This document shows, one piece after another, positions 43,195 to 51,441 of a stretch of DNA of 64,000 bases. Below the pieces are notes generated by a model, which saw only the letters and a list, made by a program, of their open reading frames with translations, was not told where the DNA came from and ran no database searches. Within the stretch, counting starts at the first letter, position 1; every line of letters starts with the position of its first letter. This stretch comes from Paractinoplanes tereljensis (GTDB lineage Bacteria; Actinomycetota; Actinomycetes; Mycobacteriales; Micromonosporaceae): contig NZ_BOMY01000034.1 of the NCBI RefSeq assembly GCF_016862435.1, positions 62,001-126,000 of the forward strand, read 5' to 3'. Made by a program: the position numbers and the translations under genes.

Positions 43195-43821
43195 TTACTG
43201 GGCCGCCAGGATGTCGACCACGAAGCGCAGGTCACCCTTGCCCGGGTAGGCGAGCGCCTCGGGGATGTCGAGCTGGATCCGGCTGCCCACCTTCTGGCCG
43301 AGGACGCCCTGGTCCCAGCCCTGGATGACGGCGCCGACGCCGATCTGGGTGCTGAACGGCTCGCCCCGCGACCAGGACGAGTCCATCACCTCACCGGTGG
43401 TGTAGGCGATCAGCTTGTAGTTGGCGGTGACGGTCTGGCCCTTGGCGACGGCCGGCCCGGTGCCCGGCACCAGCACGGTCACCACCAGCTTGGTCAGCTT
43501 GCCCTGGCCCGCCTTGACGTCCGGCTCCTTGCTCAGCGCGGCCGGGGTGTTCACGCCCGCCGCGGACGGCTGGGCGGCGGCCGGCGCCTCCGCGGTCGGC
43601 GCTTCTGCCGTCGGCTGGGCGGCCTCGGACGGCTGGGACGCGGCGGGGGCGGAGCCGGCCACCGGCGTCTTGTCGTCGTTCTTGTCGTTGTTCCGGACCA
43701 CGAAGAAGACCACGGCCAGGACGATGACGATCGCCACCCCCGTGAGGGCGCCGGCGACGGCCTGCCCGCGACGCTTGGCCGACTCCCCGGAGCTGGTGGG
43801 CCGCACGGTCTGGGTGCTCAT
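43195..43821 (-). CDS. membrane-anchored FKBP-type peptidyl-prolyl isomerase
   Basis: A 208-residue protein. A cytoplasmic N-terminus, one membrane helix (about 22-43), an Ala/Pro/Glu-rich linker (50-100), then an FKBP domain (about 108-207). It has VTANYKLIAYTTGEVMDSSW, VIQGWDQGVLGQKVGSR and LAYPGKGDLRFVVDIL. It should catalyse proline isomerisation during folding of exported proteins, on the outer face. The pocket tryptophan in IQGWDQ is present. Upstream lies a 371-bp divergent gap with a LacI-type palindrome. Confidence 0.9.
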   Translation of the reverse strand: MSTQTVRPTSSGESAKRRGQAVAGALTGVAIVIVLAVVFFVVRNNDKNDDKTPVAGSAPAASQPSEAAQPTAEAPTAEAPAAAQPSAAGVNTPAALSKEPDVKAGQGKLTKLVVTVLVPGTGPAVAKGQTVTANYKLIAYTTGEVMDSSWSRGEPFSTQIGVGAVIQGWDQGVLGQKVGSRIQLDIPEALAYPGKGDLRFVVDILAAQ

Positions 43822-44192
43822 ATGCTGTCGACTCTCCTGTAACGGGCTCGGGCGGAAACTTCCGACACGGTACCCGTAGCGGTGACGGAGCCCTCACCAA
43901 ACCTCCACCGAACCGCCGATGTGGGTGATCGGCCATCCGGTTCGTCACTCAAATCGTTCTTCACCGTCACTGATCGAAATGAGATTGTTTACGCGCTACA
44001 ACGTGAGAACGCTTTCACGGCCGGGCGGGGCCGTCAGACGACCAGGGGAGGGTCCGTTTGCCGTCGACCGGTTCTGGTCGCCAACCCGCGCGCCGCCGCG
44101 GTCCGCATCGCCGGACCGCTTTCATCGGATTCCGCCGCGCCGCGGAGTCGCCGCAGGATTCCACTCGCGACCGGTACGGGTGGAACGAGATC
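43822..44192. other. 371-bp divergent intergenic region
   Basis: Lies between the FKBP gene and the secreted-domain gene. No credible short gene seen; the frame extending upstream from 44193 is arginine-rich and lacks a good start. Contains one operator-like palindrome. Confidence 0.6.
44002..44019. promoter_or_regulatory. LacI-family-type operator
   Basis: CGTGAGAACGCTTTCACG, an imperfect palindrome around a central CG. Its core fits the TGNNANCGNTNNCA pattern used by LacI/CcpA-type regulators. No such regulator is encoded in the window, so the binder would be distant. Confidence 0.5.
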
Positions 44193-45011
44193 ATGTCCTC
44201 GGCCTCGGTGATCCTGGCCGGCGTGATCGTGGTGGTCGGCTTCGGCTTCATCGCCAGCCGCATCATCAACGGCAGCGGCGACAACAATCCACTGCCCGAC
44301 CCGCCGCCGACCGCCGCGCTCGGTGGCATCGAGCTGCCCTCCGGCAGTCCCGGTCCGATCCCGATCGGCAGCCCGTCACCGTCGCTCTCGCCGAGCCCGA
44401 CGCCGACTCCCACGCCGACCACCACCAAGCCGAGCCCGAAGCCCACCACCAAACCGCCGTTCCAGGGCAGCATCCAGATCGACGCCGGGTCGGTGCCGTC
44501 GACCGTGGACCTGACCGCCGAGGGCACCGACGACTGGGTGCACTGGGGCGAGGACGGCACTTTCTCGCTGGAACGCGACAAAAACGGAAATTTCAAGATC
44601 TTGGAGGGTACGCCGACCGCGCCCCGGTTTCGGCATGCGTTGAGTGCGCAGTTCTTCCGGTGGACCGGCGGCGACCCGGTCGACCACAGTGACGGCACCA
44701 CCACCGGCATCCGCACCTGCGGCGCCGGCAACGGCTTCACGGTGAGCGCACCCGCGTCGGCCACGACGAAGGTGCTCCGCCTGTACGTCGGCATCATCAG
44801 CGCGAAGGGAGAGTTGCGGGCCTCGCTGTCGGCCGGTTCCGCGACCGCGTCGCGCTCGGTCGAACAGCGGGACGGTACCTTCCGGACGCTGGTTTACACG
44901 GTCACCTACCGGGCACCGGCAGCGACCAGGATCAACTTCAGTTGGAACACCGCGCAGGCGTTTGGGGACGGCTGCGGCGGGGTGGCGCTCGAAGCGGCCA
45001 CCCTGCGCTGA
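44193..45011 (+). CDS. membrane-anchored protein with Pro/Thr linker and secreted beta domain
   Basis: A 272-residue protein. A hydrophobic N-terminal anchor (about 5-25), a Pro/Ser/Thr-rich linker (45-95) and a beta-rich C-terminal domain (about 100-272). The domain shows DLTAEGTDDWVHWGEDG, GNGFTVSAPASATTKVLRLYVG and ELRASLSAGSA. I recognise this pattern as a module found attached to secreted actinobacterial proteins and glycosidases, probably carbohydrate- or surface-binding, but its function is not established. It precedes the MMPL transporter by 35 bases and is likely in one operon with it. Start at ATG 44193; a TTG 45 codons earlier is less likely. Confidence 0.65.
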   Translation: MSSASVILAGVIVVVGFGFIASRIINGSGDNNPLPDPPPTAALGGIELPSGSPGPIPIGSPSPSLSPSPTPTPTPTTTKPSPKPTTKPPFQGSIQIDAGSVPSTVDLTAEGTDDWVHWGEDGTFSLERDKNGNFKILEGTPTAPRFRHALSAQFFRWTGGDPVDHSDGTTTGIRTCGAGNGFTVSAPASATTKVLRLYVGIISAKGELRASLSAGSATASRSVEQRDGTFRTLVYTVTYRAPAATRINFSWNTAQAFGDGCGGVALEAATLR

Positions 45012-45046
45012 TGCACATCTGTTACACGCGCAAATAAGGGGATTTC

Positions 45047-48000
45047 GTGTTCGCGGGCTGGGGATCGTGGGTTGCCCGCTTCCGGTGGCCGGTGCTGTCC
45101 GTCGCGCTCGTCGCGGTGATCAGCGCCGGTGTCTGGGGGCTGGGTCTTTTCTCGGAGCTGACCGAGGGCGGCTACACCGACCCGAACAGCGAATCCTCGC
45201 AGGCCGCGGATGCGATAACCGGCGCGTTCGGCGCGCAGGGCGGCGACCTGGTCGTCATCTACACGCCGGCCGCCGGCAAGATCGACGACGCGGCGCTCGG
45301 CAAGGCGGTCAAGGACTCGCTGGCCAAGCTGCCCAAGTCGGCGGTCAGCGCGTCGAGCTCGTACTGGTCGACGAAGTCCGCCAGCTACGCCGCGAAGGAC
45401 AAGTCCAGCGCCATCGCGCTGGTCACTCTGGCCGGCAGTGACGACTCGGCCAAGCTCGACGCCTACCGGGAGATCGACGACCAGTTCGCCGTGAGTGGCG
45501 CCAAGGTGCAGCTCTCCGGGGCCACCGTGCTCGCCGACGCGTCCTCCACCCGCTCCACCGAAGATCTCGGCAAGGCCGAGGCGATCAGCGTGCCGATCAC
45601 CCTGATCCTGCTGGTGCTGATCTTCGGCTCGCTGGTCGCCGCGTCGCTGCCGGTGCTGGTCGGCGGGGCGGCCGTGCTCGGCTCGCTGGGCATCCTGCAC
45701 GCGGTGGCCGGGTTCCACGACGTCAACTCGTTCGCCGTCAACGTGGCCAGCCTGCTCGGCCTCGGCATGGCCATCGACTACGGCCTGTTCATGGTGGGCC
45801 GATTCCGGGAAGAGCAGGCCGATGGCCGTACGCCGGCCGAAGCGGTGGCCCGGACCGTCGGCACCGCCGGGCGCACCGTGGTCTTCTCCGCCACCCTGCT
45901 GATGATCGCCCTGGCCGGCCTGCTGCTGTTCCCGCAGGGCTTCCTCAAGTCCCTCGCCTACGGCGGCCTGGCCTCGGTGTTCCTGGCCGCGGTGCTGTCG
46001 CTGACCCTGCTGCCCGCGCTGCTCGCCGTGCTCGGCCCGCGGGTCGACAAGCTCCCGGTGCGCCTGCCCGGCCGCAAGAACGCGGCCGAGGCCGACCCGG
46101 ACGCGTCGGCCTGGGCCCGGCTGGCCCGGTTCGTGCTGCGCCGCCCGCTGCTGGTGGCCATCCCGATCCTGGCCGTGCTGTTCCTGCTGGCCTCGCCGAT
46201 CCGGCACGTGCACTTCGGCGAGAACGACGAGCGCCAGCTGCCGGCCGGCGATCCGTCCCGGGTGGCCATCGAGACCCTGAAGGCCGACTACCCGCAGTTC
46301 ACCGGCGACAGCGTGGACATCGTGCTGCGCAACGCGCCGGACACCGCCGGGTTCGCGGTGCAGCTGCGGCAGGTGCCCGGCATCGCCCAGCTCGGCGTCC
46401 CGCGCAAGGCCGACGGGGTCGCGGTGTTCACCGCCACCCTGACGGCCAAGGACGCGTTCAGCAACGAGGCCCGCGACGTCGTCGACGCGATCCGCGCCAT
46501 CCCCGTGCCGGCCGGGGCGTCGCTGCTGGTCGGCGGCACCACCGCTCGCAACGTGGACAGCCTCGAGGCCACCGCCGACCGCTTGCCGCTGATGGTCGGG
46601 CTGCTGGTCGGCGCCACCCTGCTGCTGATGTTCCTGGCCTTCGGCTCGATCCTGCTGCCGATCAAGGCGGTGCTGATGAGCGCGATCAGCCTCAGCGCCA
46701 CCTTCGGCGCGCTGGTCTGGATCTTCCAGGAGGGCCACGGCTCCGGCCTGCTCGACGTCACCCCCGCGCCGTTGGAAGTCGGCATCGTCGTACTGATGGC
46801 GGCCGTGGTCTTCGGTCTGTCCACCGACTACGAGGTCTTCCTGCTGTCCCGGATGGTCGAGGCCCGCACCCGCGGCGCCACCACCGACGAGGCCGTCACC
46901 ACCGGCCTGGCCCGCACCGGCCGGGTGATCAGCGCGGCCGCCCTGCTGCTCATCGTGGTCACCGGCGCCTTCGCGATGTCCTCGGTCACCACCATGCGCT
47001 TCGTCGGCGTCGGCATGATCATCGCGCTGCTCCTGGACGCCACGATCGTGCGGATGCTGCTGGTGCCCGCGGTCCTGCGCCTGCTGGGCGACGCGGCCTG
47101 GTGGGCCCCCGGCCCGCTGCGGCGCCTGCAGGAACGCGCCGGCCTGGCCGAGTACGAGGTGGCGGCCCCCGGCCGGCACGCGGCCCCCGACGAGACCCAG
47201 GTGCTCACCTACCACTCCGACTTCACCCTGGCCCTGCCCCCGGCCGCCGACGACCTGGCCGGCCGGGCGCTGCCGGCCCCCGCGAAGCCGTTCGCCCTCC
47301 CGGCCGGCCCCGCGAGCGACGAGACCCAGGTGATCGCCCGCTTCGAGGACACCCAGGTGCTGAGCCTGCCGGCCGCTCCCGAGGCGCGCGTGGTGGCCGA
47401 CGAGGAGCCGGTGGACGCGGAGATCGTCGACTCCGGCCTGTTCTTCGCCCAGCCGGAACTGCCGCAACTGCCGGAGTTCGACCCCGCGGTCGCCGCGACC
47501 CGCCTGGCCGAGCTGTCCGGCTTCCTGCCGGCCGTCCCCCGCTACGAGCCCCCCGCACCCCGCCCGAAGTCCGACGACGCGTTCTTCTTCGGCGCGCCGC
47601 AGTCCCCCCTGGCCCTGCCGGCCGGCCTGTCCCGCTACGACACCCCCCGGGAGAACGACCGCCCCCCGATCTCGGTCCCGGTAGTCCCCGGCATGTCCCT
47701 CCCGGTCCCCGACCCGGAACCGTCCGACGCCCCCGAGCCCTCGGACGACGCCGCCTACGCCGCCCCGGACGCCAACACCGGCGACGCGGAGACCCCGGAC
47801 AAGGACAACACCCCGACCACAACGCCTGCCTTCGGCCGGGACAACGACGACGCCCCAGCGGCGACGACCGCTCCCACCTGGCACCAGGACGCACCCCCGG
47901 CGACAACGTCTACCTCCGGCTGGGACAACGACGACGCCCAGGCGGCAGCGACCGCTCCCAACTGGCACCAGGACGACGCCCCGGCCGGAGTGACCGATCC

Positions 48001-49264
48001 CGCCCGGGACAAGGAGGGCGAACCGGAACTGGTCACCGCCTCGGGCTGGGACCACGACGACGCCTCGGCGACGGCGACCGCTCCGACCTGGGACCAGGAA
48101 GACGCCGCGACCGTTTCCGCCTGGGACCAGGGAGACGACGCGACGACCACTCCTGCCCGGGATCAGCGGGACGCCCCCGCGACGGCTGCCTCCGCCTGGG
48201 ACCAGGCAGACGCTCTTCCGGCGGCGGCCGGTCCCGACTGGGACCAGGCAGACGCTTCGGAGGCGGTCGCCGACTCCGGCCGGGAGCACGACGACCTGCG
48301 GGAGCCGGCCACGGATTCCGCCCTGGACCAGGACGACGTCCCGGCGCCGGCCACCGCCTCCGGGTCCGGCCGGGAGACCGCTGCCGTGTCCGGCTCTTCG
48401 GCCGGCCGGGCCGAGGCGCCCGAGTCGATCGCGGTGGAGGACGACCCCGTCGAGGAGGCCGTCGCCGAGGAGGAGGTCCTTGCTCCGGCGGCGGTCCACC
48501 CGGTCGAGGACGAGCCGGATGCGCCGGACAGGGGCGAACCGCCGCTTGGTGAGGAGTTCTACGCGCGTGCGGCCGCGACCCTGTTCGGGCCGGATCCGGT
48601 CACGCCGGATTACGCGTACGCGCCGTCGGCCTTCGCCGAGACCGTCGACCTCGCGCCCCGGATCGGTTCGGGCCGGCCGGCCACGCTGGCCGACCAGCCG
48701 CCGGCCCGCCGCTCACCGAATCGGCCGACCGACCTCGGGACCTACACAAAGGACGGGCTGACGGCGCCGCGCCGTCCCGCTACGCTCGGCGATCAGCCGC
48801 TCCCCCGGCGGCCCGTCCCCTCCTTCCCGGAGCCAGAGCCCATGACCGAGACCGAACCGCAGCCGTCCCCCGCGGCCGAGCCGGTGTCGCGCCGCCCGGC
48901 CGACCTAGCCGACCACCTGCGGGAGTCCCGACCCGCCGACCTGAGCGACTACACCGCGGGCCGAGTCCCGCGTATGCGCCGCCCCGTCGACGAAACGCCC
49001 CCAGCCGCCCCGAACGACGGCGCTTTCTCCACCGCCCCCGACGGCAACGAGGGCGCCTTCCCCTCCCCGTCGGACGGCAACGACGGGACCTCCCCGCCCG
49101 ACGGCAACGACCGCACCTTCCCCGCCGCGGCGGACGGCAACGACGGCGCCTTCCCAGCCGCGACAGACGGCCCGAAGCGGCCCGCTACGCTCGCCGACCA
49201 CATGTCGGCGCGCAGGGCGGACGAGGCAGGCCCAACCCGCGACCTCCGCGAGCACGTCGAATAG
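45047..49264 (+). CDS. MMPL-family transporter with a 700-residue disordered tail
   Basis: A 1405-residue protein. Residues 1-700 form a complete MMPL/RND transporter: helix near 15-35, first periplasmic loop, helices 170-350, a second loop and helices 510-680. The proton-relay pairs are Asp244-Tyr245 (GMAIDYGLFMVGR) and Asp594-Tyr595 (GLSTDYEVFLLSR). MMPL proteins usually export lipids. Residues 701-1405 are low-complexity and cytoplasmic. They include three [DE]TQV[LI] sites (near 714, 757, 768), a run of about a dozen degenerate W-D-Q/N-D-D-A repeats (about 925-1115), and several RPATLADQ/RPADLADH motifs (about 1208-1390). Most MMPL proteins end by 750-950 residues. GTG start. The stop is followed at once by a tandem repeat array. 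Confidence 0.88.
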   Translation: MFAGWGSWVARFRWPVLSVALVAVISAGVWGLGLFSELTEGGYTDPNSESSQAADAITGAFGAQGGDLVVIYTPAAGKIDDAALGKAVKDSLAKLPKSAVSASSSYWSTKSASYAAKDKSSAIALVTLAGSDDSAKLDAYREIDDQFAVSGAKVQLSGATVLADASSTRSTEDLGKAEAISVPITLILLVLIFGSLVAASLPVLVGGAAVLGSLGILHAVAGFHDVNSFAVNVASLLGLGMAIDYGLFMVGRFREEQADGRTPAEAVARTVGTAGRTVVFSATLLMIALAGLLLFPQGFLKSLAYGGLASVFLAAVLSLTLLPALLAVLGPRVDKLPVRLPGRKNAAEADPDASAWARLARFVLRRPLLVAIPILAVLFLLASPIRHVHFGENDERQLPAGDPSRVAIETLKADYPQFTGDSVDIVLRNAPDTAGFAVQLRQVPGIAQLGVPRKADGVAVFTATLTAKDAFSNEARDVVDAIRAIPVPAGASLLVGGTTARNVDSLEATADRLPLMVGLLVGATLLLMFLAFGSILLPIKAVLMSAISLSATFGALVWIFQEGHGSGLLDVTPAPLEVGIVVLMAAVVFGLSTDYEVFLLSRMVEARTRGATTDEAVTTGLARTGRVISAAALLLIVVTGAFAMSSVTTMRFVGVGMIIALLLDATIVRMLLVPAVLRLLGDAAWWAPGPLRRLQERAGLAEYEVAAPGRHAAPDETQVLTYHSDFTLALPPAADDLAGRALPAPAKPFALPAGPASDETQVIARFEDTQVLSLPAAPEARVVADEEPVDAEIVDSGLFFAQPELPQLPEFDPAVAATRLAELSGFLPAVPRYEPPAPRPKSDDAFFFGAPQSPLALPAGLSRYDTPRENDRPPISVPVVPGMSLPVPDPEPSDAPEPSDDAAYAAPDANTGDAETPDKDNTPTTTPAFGRDNDDAPAATTAPTWHQDAPPATTSTSGWDNDDAQAAATAPNWHQDDAPAGVTDPARDKEGEPELVTASGWDHDDASATATAPTWDQEDAATVSAWDQGDDATTTPARDQRDAPATAASAWDQADALPAAAGPDWDQADASEAVADSGREHDDLREPATDSALDQDDVPAPATASGSGRETAAVSGSSAGRAEAPESIAVEDDPVEEAVAEEEVLAPAAVHPVEDEPDAPDRGEPPLGEEFYARAAATLFGPDPVTPDYAYAPSAFAETVDLAPRIGSGRPATLADQPPARRSPNRPTDLGTYTKDGLTAPRRPATLGDQPLPRRPVPSFPEPEPMTETEPQPSPAAEPVSRRPADLADHLRESRPADLSDYTAGRVPRMRRPVDETPPAAPNDGAFSTAPDGNEGAFPSPSDGNDGTSPPDGNDRTFPAAADGNDGAFPAATDGPKRPATLADHMSARRADEAGPTRDLREHVE

Positions 49265-49354
49265 CCCAGTCGCACCGCGCCCAGTCGCACCGCGCCCAGT
49301 CGCGCCGCGCCCAGTCGCGCCGCGCCCAGTCGCGCCGCGCCCAGTCGCACCGCG
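49265..49354. repeat. six 15-bp tandem repeats
   Basis: Six head-to-tail copies of CCCAGTCGCRCCGCG, beginning on the base after the transporter stop codon. Copies 1, 2 and 6 have A and copies 3-5 have G at the variable position. The last copy runs into the first palindrome. Confidence 0.9.
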
Positions 49355-49403
49355 ATCTTGTGGAGCCCCTGTCCTGAGCGATCAGGAGTTCCACAAGATC
49401 GCG
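49351..49403. repeat. palindromic repeat copy 1
   Basis: Arms CGCGATCTTGTGGAGCCCCTG and its near-perfect complement surround a short centre (TCCTGAGCGAT region). First of five. Confidence 0.85.
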
Positions 49404-49465
49404 CCCCACCCGCCGCGCCACGCCTCGCTGCACCGCGCCCCCGCCGCGCTGCAGGCCGCCGTCCT

Positions 49466-49516
49466 GCGATCTTGTGGAACTCCTGCCCGGAGCGATCGGC
49501 AACTCCACAAGATCGC
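49466..49516. repeat. palindromic repeat copy 2
   Basis: 51 bases, left arm GCGATCTTGTGGAACTCCTG, centre CCCGGAGCGAT, right arm AACTCCACAAGATCGC. Followed by a GC-rich spacer similar to those after the other copies. Confidence 0.85.
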
Positions 49517-49595
49517 GACCGCACCCGCCGCGCCACGCCCCGCTGCGCCGCGCCCCGCTGCACCGCGCCCCCGCCGCGCTGCAGGCCGCCGTGCT

Positions 49596-49646
49596 GCGAT
49601 CTTGTGGAACTCCTGCCCGGAACGATCAGGAACTCCACAAGATCGC
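49596..49646. repeat. palindromic repeat copy 3
   Basis: 51 bases, nearly identical to copy 2 (centre CCCGGAACGATCAGG). Copies 2 and 3 also share their flanking GC-rich spacer, including GCTGCAGGCCGCCGT. Confidence 0.85.
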
Positions 49647-49679
49647 GGCCTCATCCACCGCGCCGCACCCCGCTGCACC

Positions 49680-49730
49680 GCGCCCTTGTGGAACTCCTGC
49701 CCGGAGCGATCGGGAACTCCACAAGATCGC
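49680..49730. repeat. palindromic repeat copy 4
   Basis: The left arm is eroded at its outer end (GCCCTTGTGGAACTCCTG); the right arm is intact. Spaced 84 bases after copy 3. Confidence 0.8.
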
Positions 49731-49793
49731 GGCCCCACCCACCGCGCCACGCCCGGTTGCACCGCGCCCCGCCGTGCTGCGCACCGCCGTGCT

Positions 49794-49844
49794 GCGACCT
49801 TGTGAAACTCCTGCCCGGAGTGAACGGGAACTCCACAAGATCGC
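49794..49844. repeat. palindromic repeat copy 5
   Basis: Left arm GCGACCTTGTGAAACTCCTG has two changes; right arm intact. Last of the array, 89 bases before the end of the next gene on the opposite strand. From 49845 to 49932 there is no gene; a CCTCCGGCGA-like short repeat is seen near 49880-49910. Confidence 0.8.
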
Positions 49845-49932
49845 GCGGGTGGGCGCCAACGCGCACGGTCAGCGCCAACGCCTCCGGCGACCGCTCACGC
49901 CTCCGGCGAGCGCCTTCGCTTTCGGCGAGCGC

Positions 49933-50466
49933 CTACGCTTTCGGTGGACGGTGGCGGGTGAGGACCTTCTGGTAGCGGTTGTCCAGGTCGTTGTGGACGC
50001 GGCGGTCTCGCGCCAGATCCAGCAGCGTGTAAAGGATCGATCCCTTTCGGCGGGACTCCAGGTCGTCGGTCAGGGCGCTGCGGAGGCGGCTGAAGATCTC
50101 CATCATCTCGGTGTAGTCGTCGTCGCCGACCTGGTCGGGACCGGTGCCGTCGATCGCGGTCAGGCTCTTCTGCACGTACTCGTAGCGTCGCCTGGCCTTG
50201 GCCGACATCAGCATGCCGCCGTCGCCGTAGTACCAGGTTCGCAGCGTCGTCTGCAGGGTGCGGATGTTGTCGAGAGTCGGCTCCTGGCGGGGCCAGCGGG
50301 AGAACAGCGCCGACGCCTCCCAGACGCCCCGGTAGTGCTCGAGGCGCCGGCTCCACAGGTCCTCGTAGGCCTTCGCCCGCCGGTCCAGGGCGTATTTGAG
50401 CGCCGACCCGAGCACGCCGGCCGCCAGGCCGATCAGCGCGGCCCACACCTGCGGTGACCATCCCAT
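49933..50466 (-). CDS. unknown single-helix membrane protein
   Basis: A 177-residue protein I do not recognise. One N-terminal membrane helix (about 7-25) is followed by a long helical, charged domain (DRRAKAYEDLWSRRLEHYRG, SAKARRRYEYVQKSL, LESRRKGSILYTLLDLARDRR). It is probably tail-inward with a cytoplasmic helical bundle, as in many actinobacterial proteins of unknown role. Codon use matches neighbours. Single gene next to the repeat array. Confidence 0.7.
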   Translation of the reverse strand: MGWSPQVWAALIGLAAGVLGSALKYALDRRAKAYEDLWSRRLEHYRGVWEASALFSRWPRQEPTLDNIRTLQTTLRTWYYGDGGMLMSAKARRRYEYVQKSLTAIDGTGPDQVGDDDYTEMMEIFSRLRSALTDDLESRRKGSILYTLLDLARDRRVHNDLDNRYQKVLTRHRPPKA

Positions 50467-50535
50467 CGCCGCAGTGTCGGGCAGCGGCCGGAAGTTGTCA
50501 GGCAGATCTTGGTCAGCCGAAGGTCAACGGAAAGG

Positions 50536-51273
50536 TCAGCGGAAGACCAGGCCGCCGCCGACCTCGATCACCTGGCCGGTCAGGGCACCGGCCCCGTCCG
50601 AGACGAGCAGCCGGACGGTGGCCACCAGGTCCTCGGGGACCAGCGACCGCGGGATGGCCTGGGTGGCGACCAGCGGGGCGTGCGCCTCGACATCGTGGCC
50701 GGCCGCCAGCTCGGCCTCGCCCTCGGTGCGGATCGCGCCCGGTGACAGGGCGTTGACCGTGATGCCGAGCGGGCCGAGGCTGCGGGCCAGCGACCGGGTC
50801 AGCCCGATCAGCGCGGCCTTGCTGGCCACGTAGGACGGGCCGGACGGGCCACCCATCCGCACCGTCGGCGAGACGACGTTGACGATCCGCCCCCAGCCGC
50901 GCGCGGCCATACCCGCACTCAGGTCCTGGGCCAGCAGCATCGGCGCGGTGACGTTGACCGCGAACGTCTCCGCCCACTCCCCCAGCGGCAGCGAGCCGAA
51001 CGGCACGTTCGACGCCCGGGCCGCGTTGTTGATCAGCACGTCGACCTCGCCGGCCTGCGCGGCGAGATCGCTGACCGAGTTGGCGTCGGCCAGGTTGGCG
51101 TCCAGCAACTCGGCCTGGGCGCCCAGGTCACGGCACAGACCGGCGACCGTCTCGGCCTCGGCGGCGGCGTCCAGGTGGTGCAGCAGCAGCGTGTTGCCGG
51201 GGCGGGCCAGCCCGACGGCGATGGCCGCGCCGATTCCGCGCCGGGCACCGGTGATCAAGATCCGCTGGCTCAT
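50536..51273 (-). CDS. short-chain dehydrogenase/reductase
   Basis: A 245-residue classical SDR. Cofactor motif GARRGIG near 8, NNAA near 86, catalytic Ser near 137 (NVVSPT) and Tyr-x-x-x-Lys (SYVASKAAL) near 150, then SPGAI. Basic residues after the glycine motif favour NADPH. Substrate unknown; FabG-like oxoacyl reductase chemistry is typical. Divergent from phoD across 168 bases. Confidence 0.88.
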   Translation of the reverse strand: MSQRILITGARRGIGAAIAVGLARPGNTLLLHHLDAAAEAETVAGLCRDLGAQAELLDANLADANSVSDLAAQAGEVDVLINNAARASNVPFGSLPLGEWAETFAVNVTAPMLLAQDLSAGMAARGWGRIVNVVSPTVRMGGPSGPSYVASKAALIGLTRSLARSLGPLGITVNALSPGAIRTEGEAELAAGHDVEAHAPLVATQAIPRSLVPEDLVATVRLLVSDGAGALTGQVIEVGGGLVFR

Positions 51274-51441
51274 GGATTCACACTATGCCGGTCACCAGGC
51301 CGGGCAAGGTTCCGGCCACCCGGGTGTCGCCGCGCATCCCGACGGTCTTCATTCGTAGTCATCGATTGCTTGAGAATCCGGCCATCCCGACGTACCCCGC
51401 GAATCGCCCGGCCTTAACGCGGCGCCCGCAGCGTCATCGCC

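Noticed and set aside
44906..48499. A 1197-codon frame on the minus strand, rich in Gly, Arg, His and Gln, opposite the MMPL gene
   Set aside because: It is antisense to an obvious transporter with intact motifs, has no recognisable domain, and arises from high GC at third codon positions.
49351..49844. Repeats at regular spacing that could suggest a CRISPR array
   Set aside because: The repeats are long palindromes, the intervals vary from 84 to 130 bp, the spacers are related to one another, and no cas gene is present.
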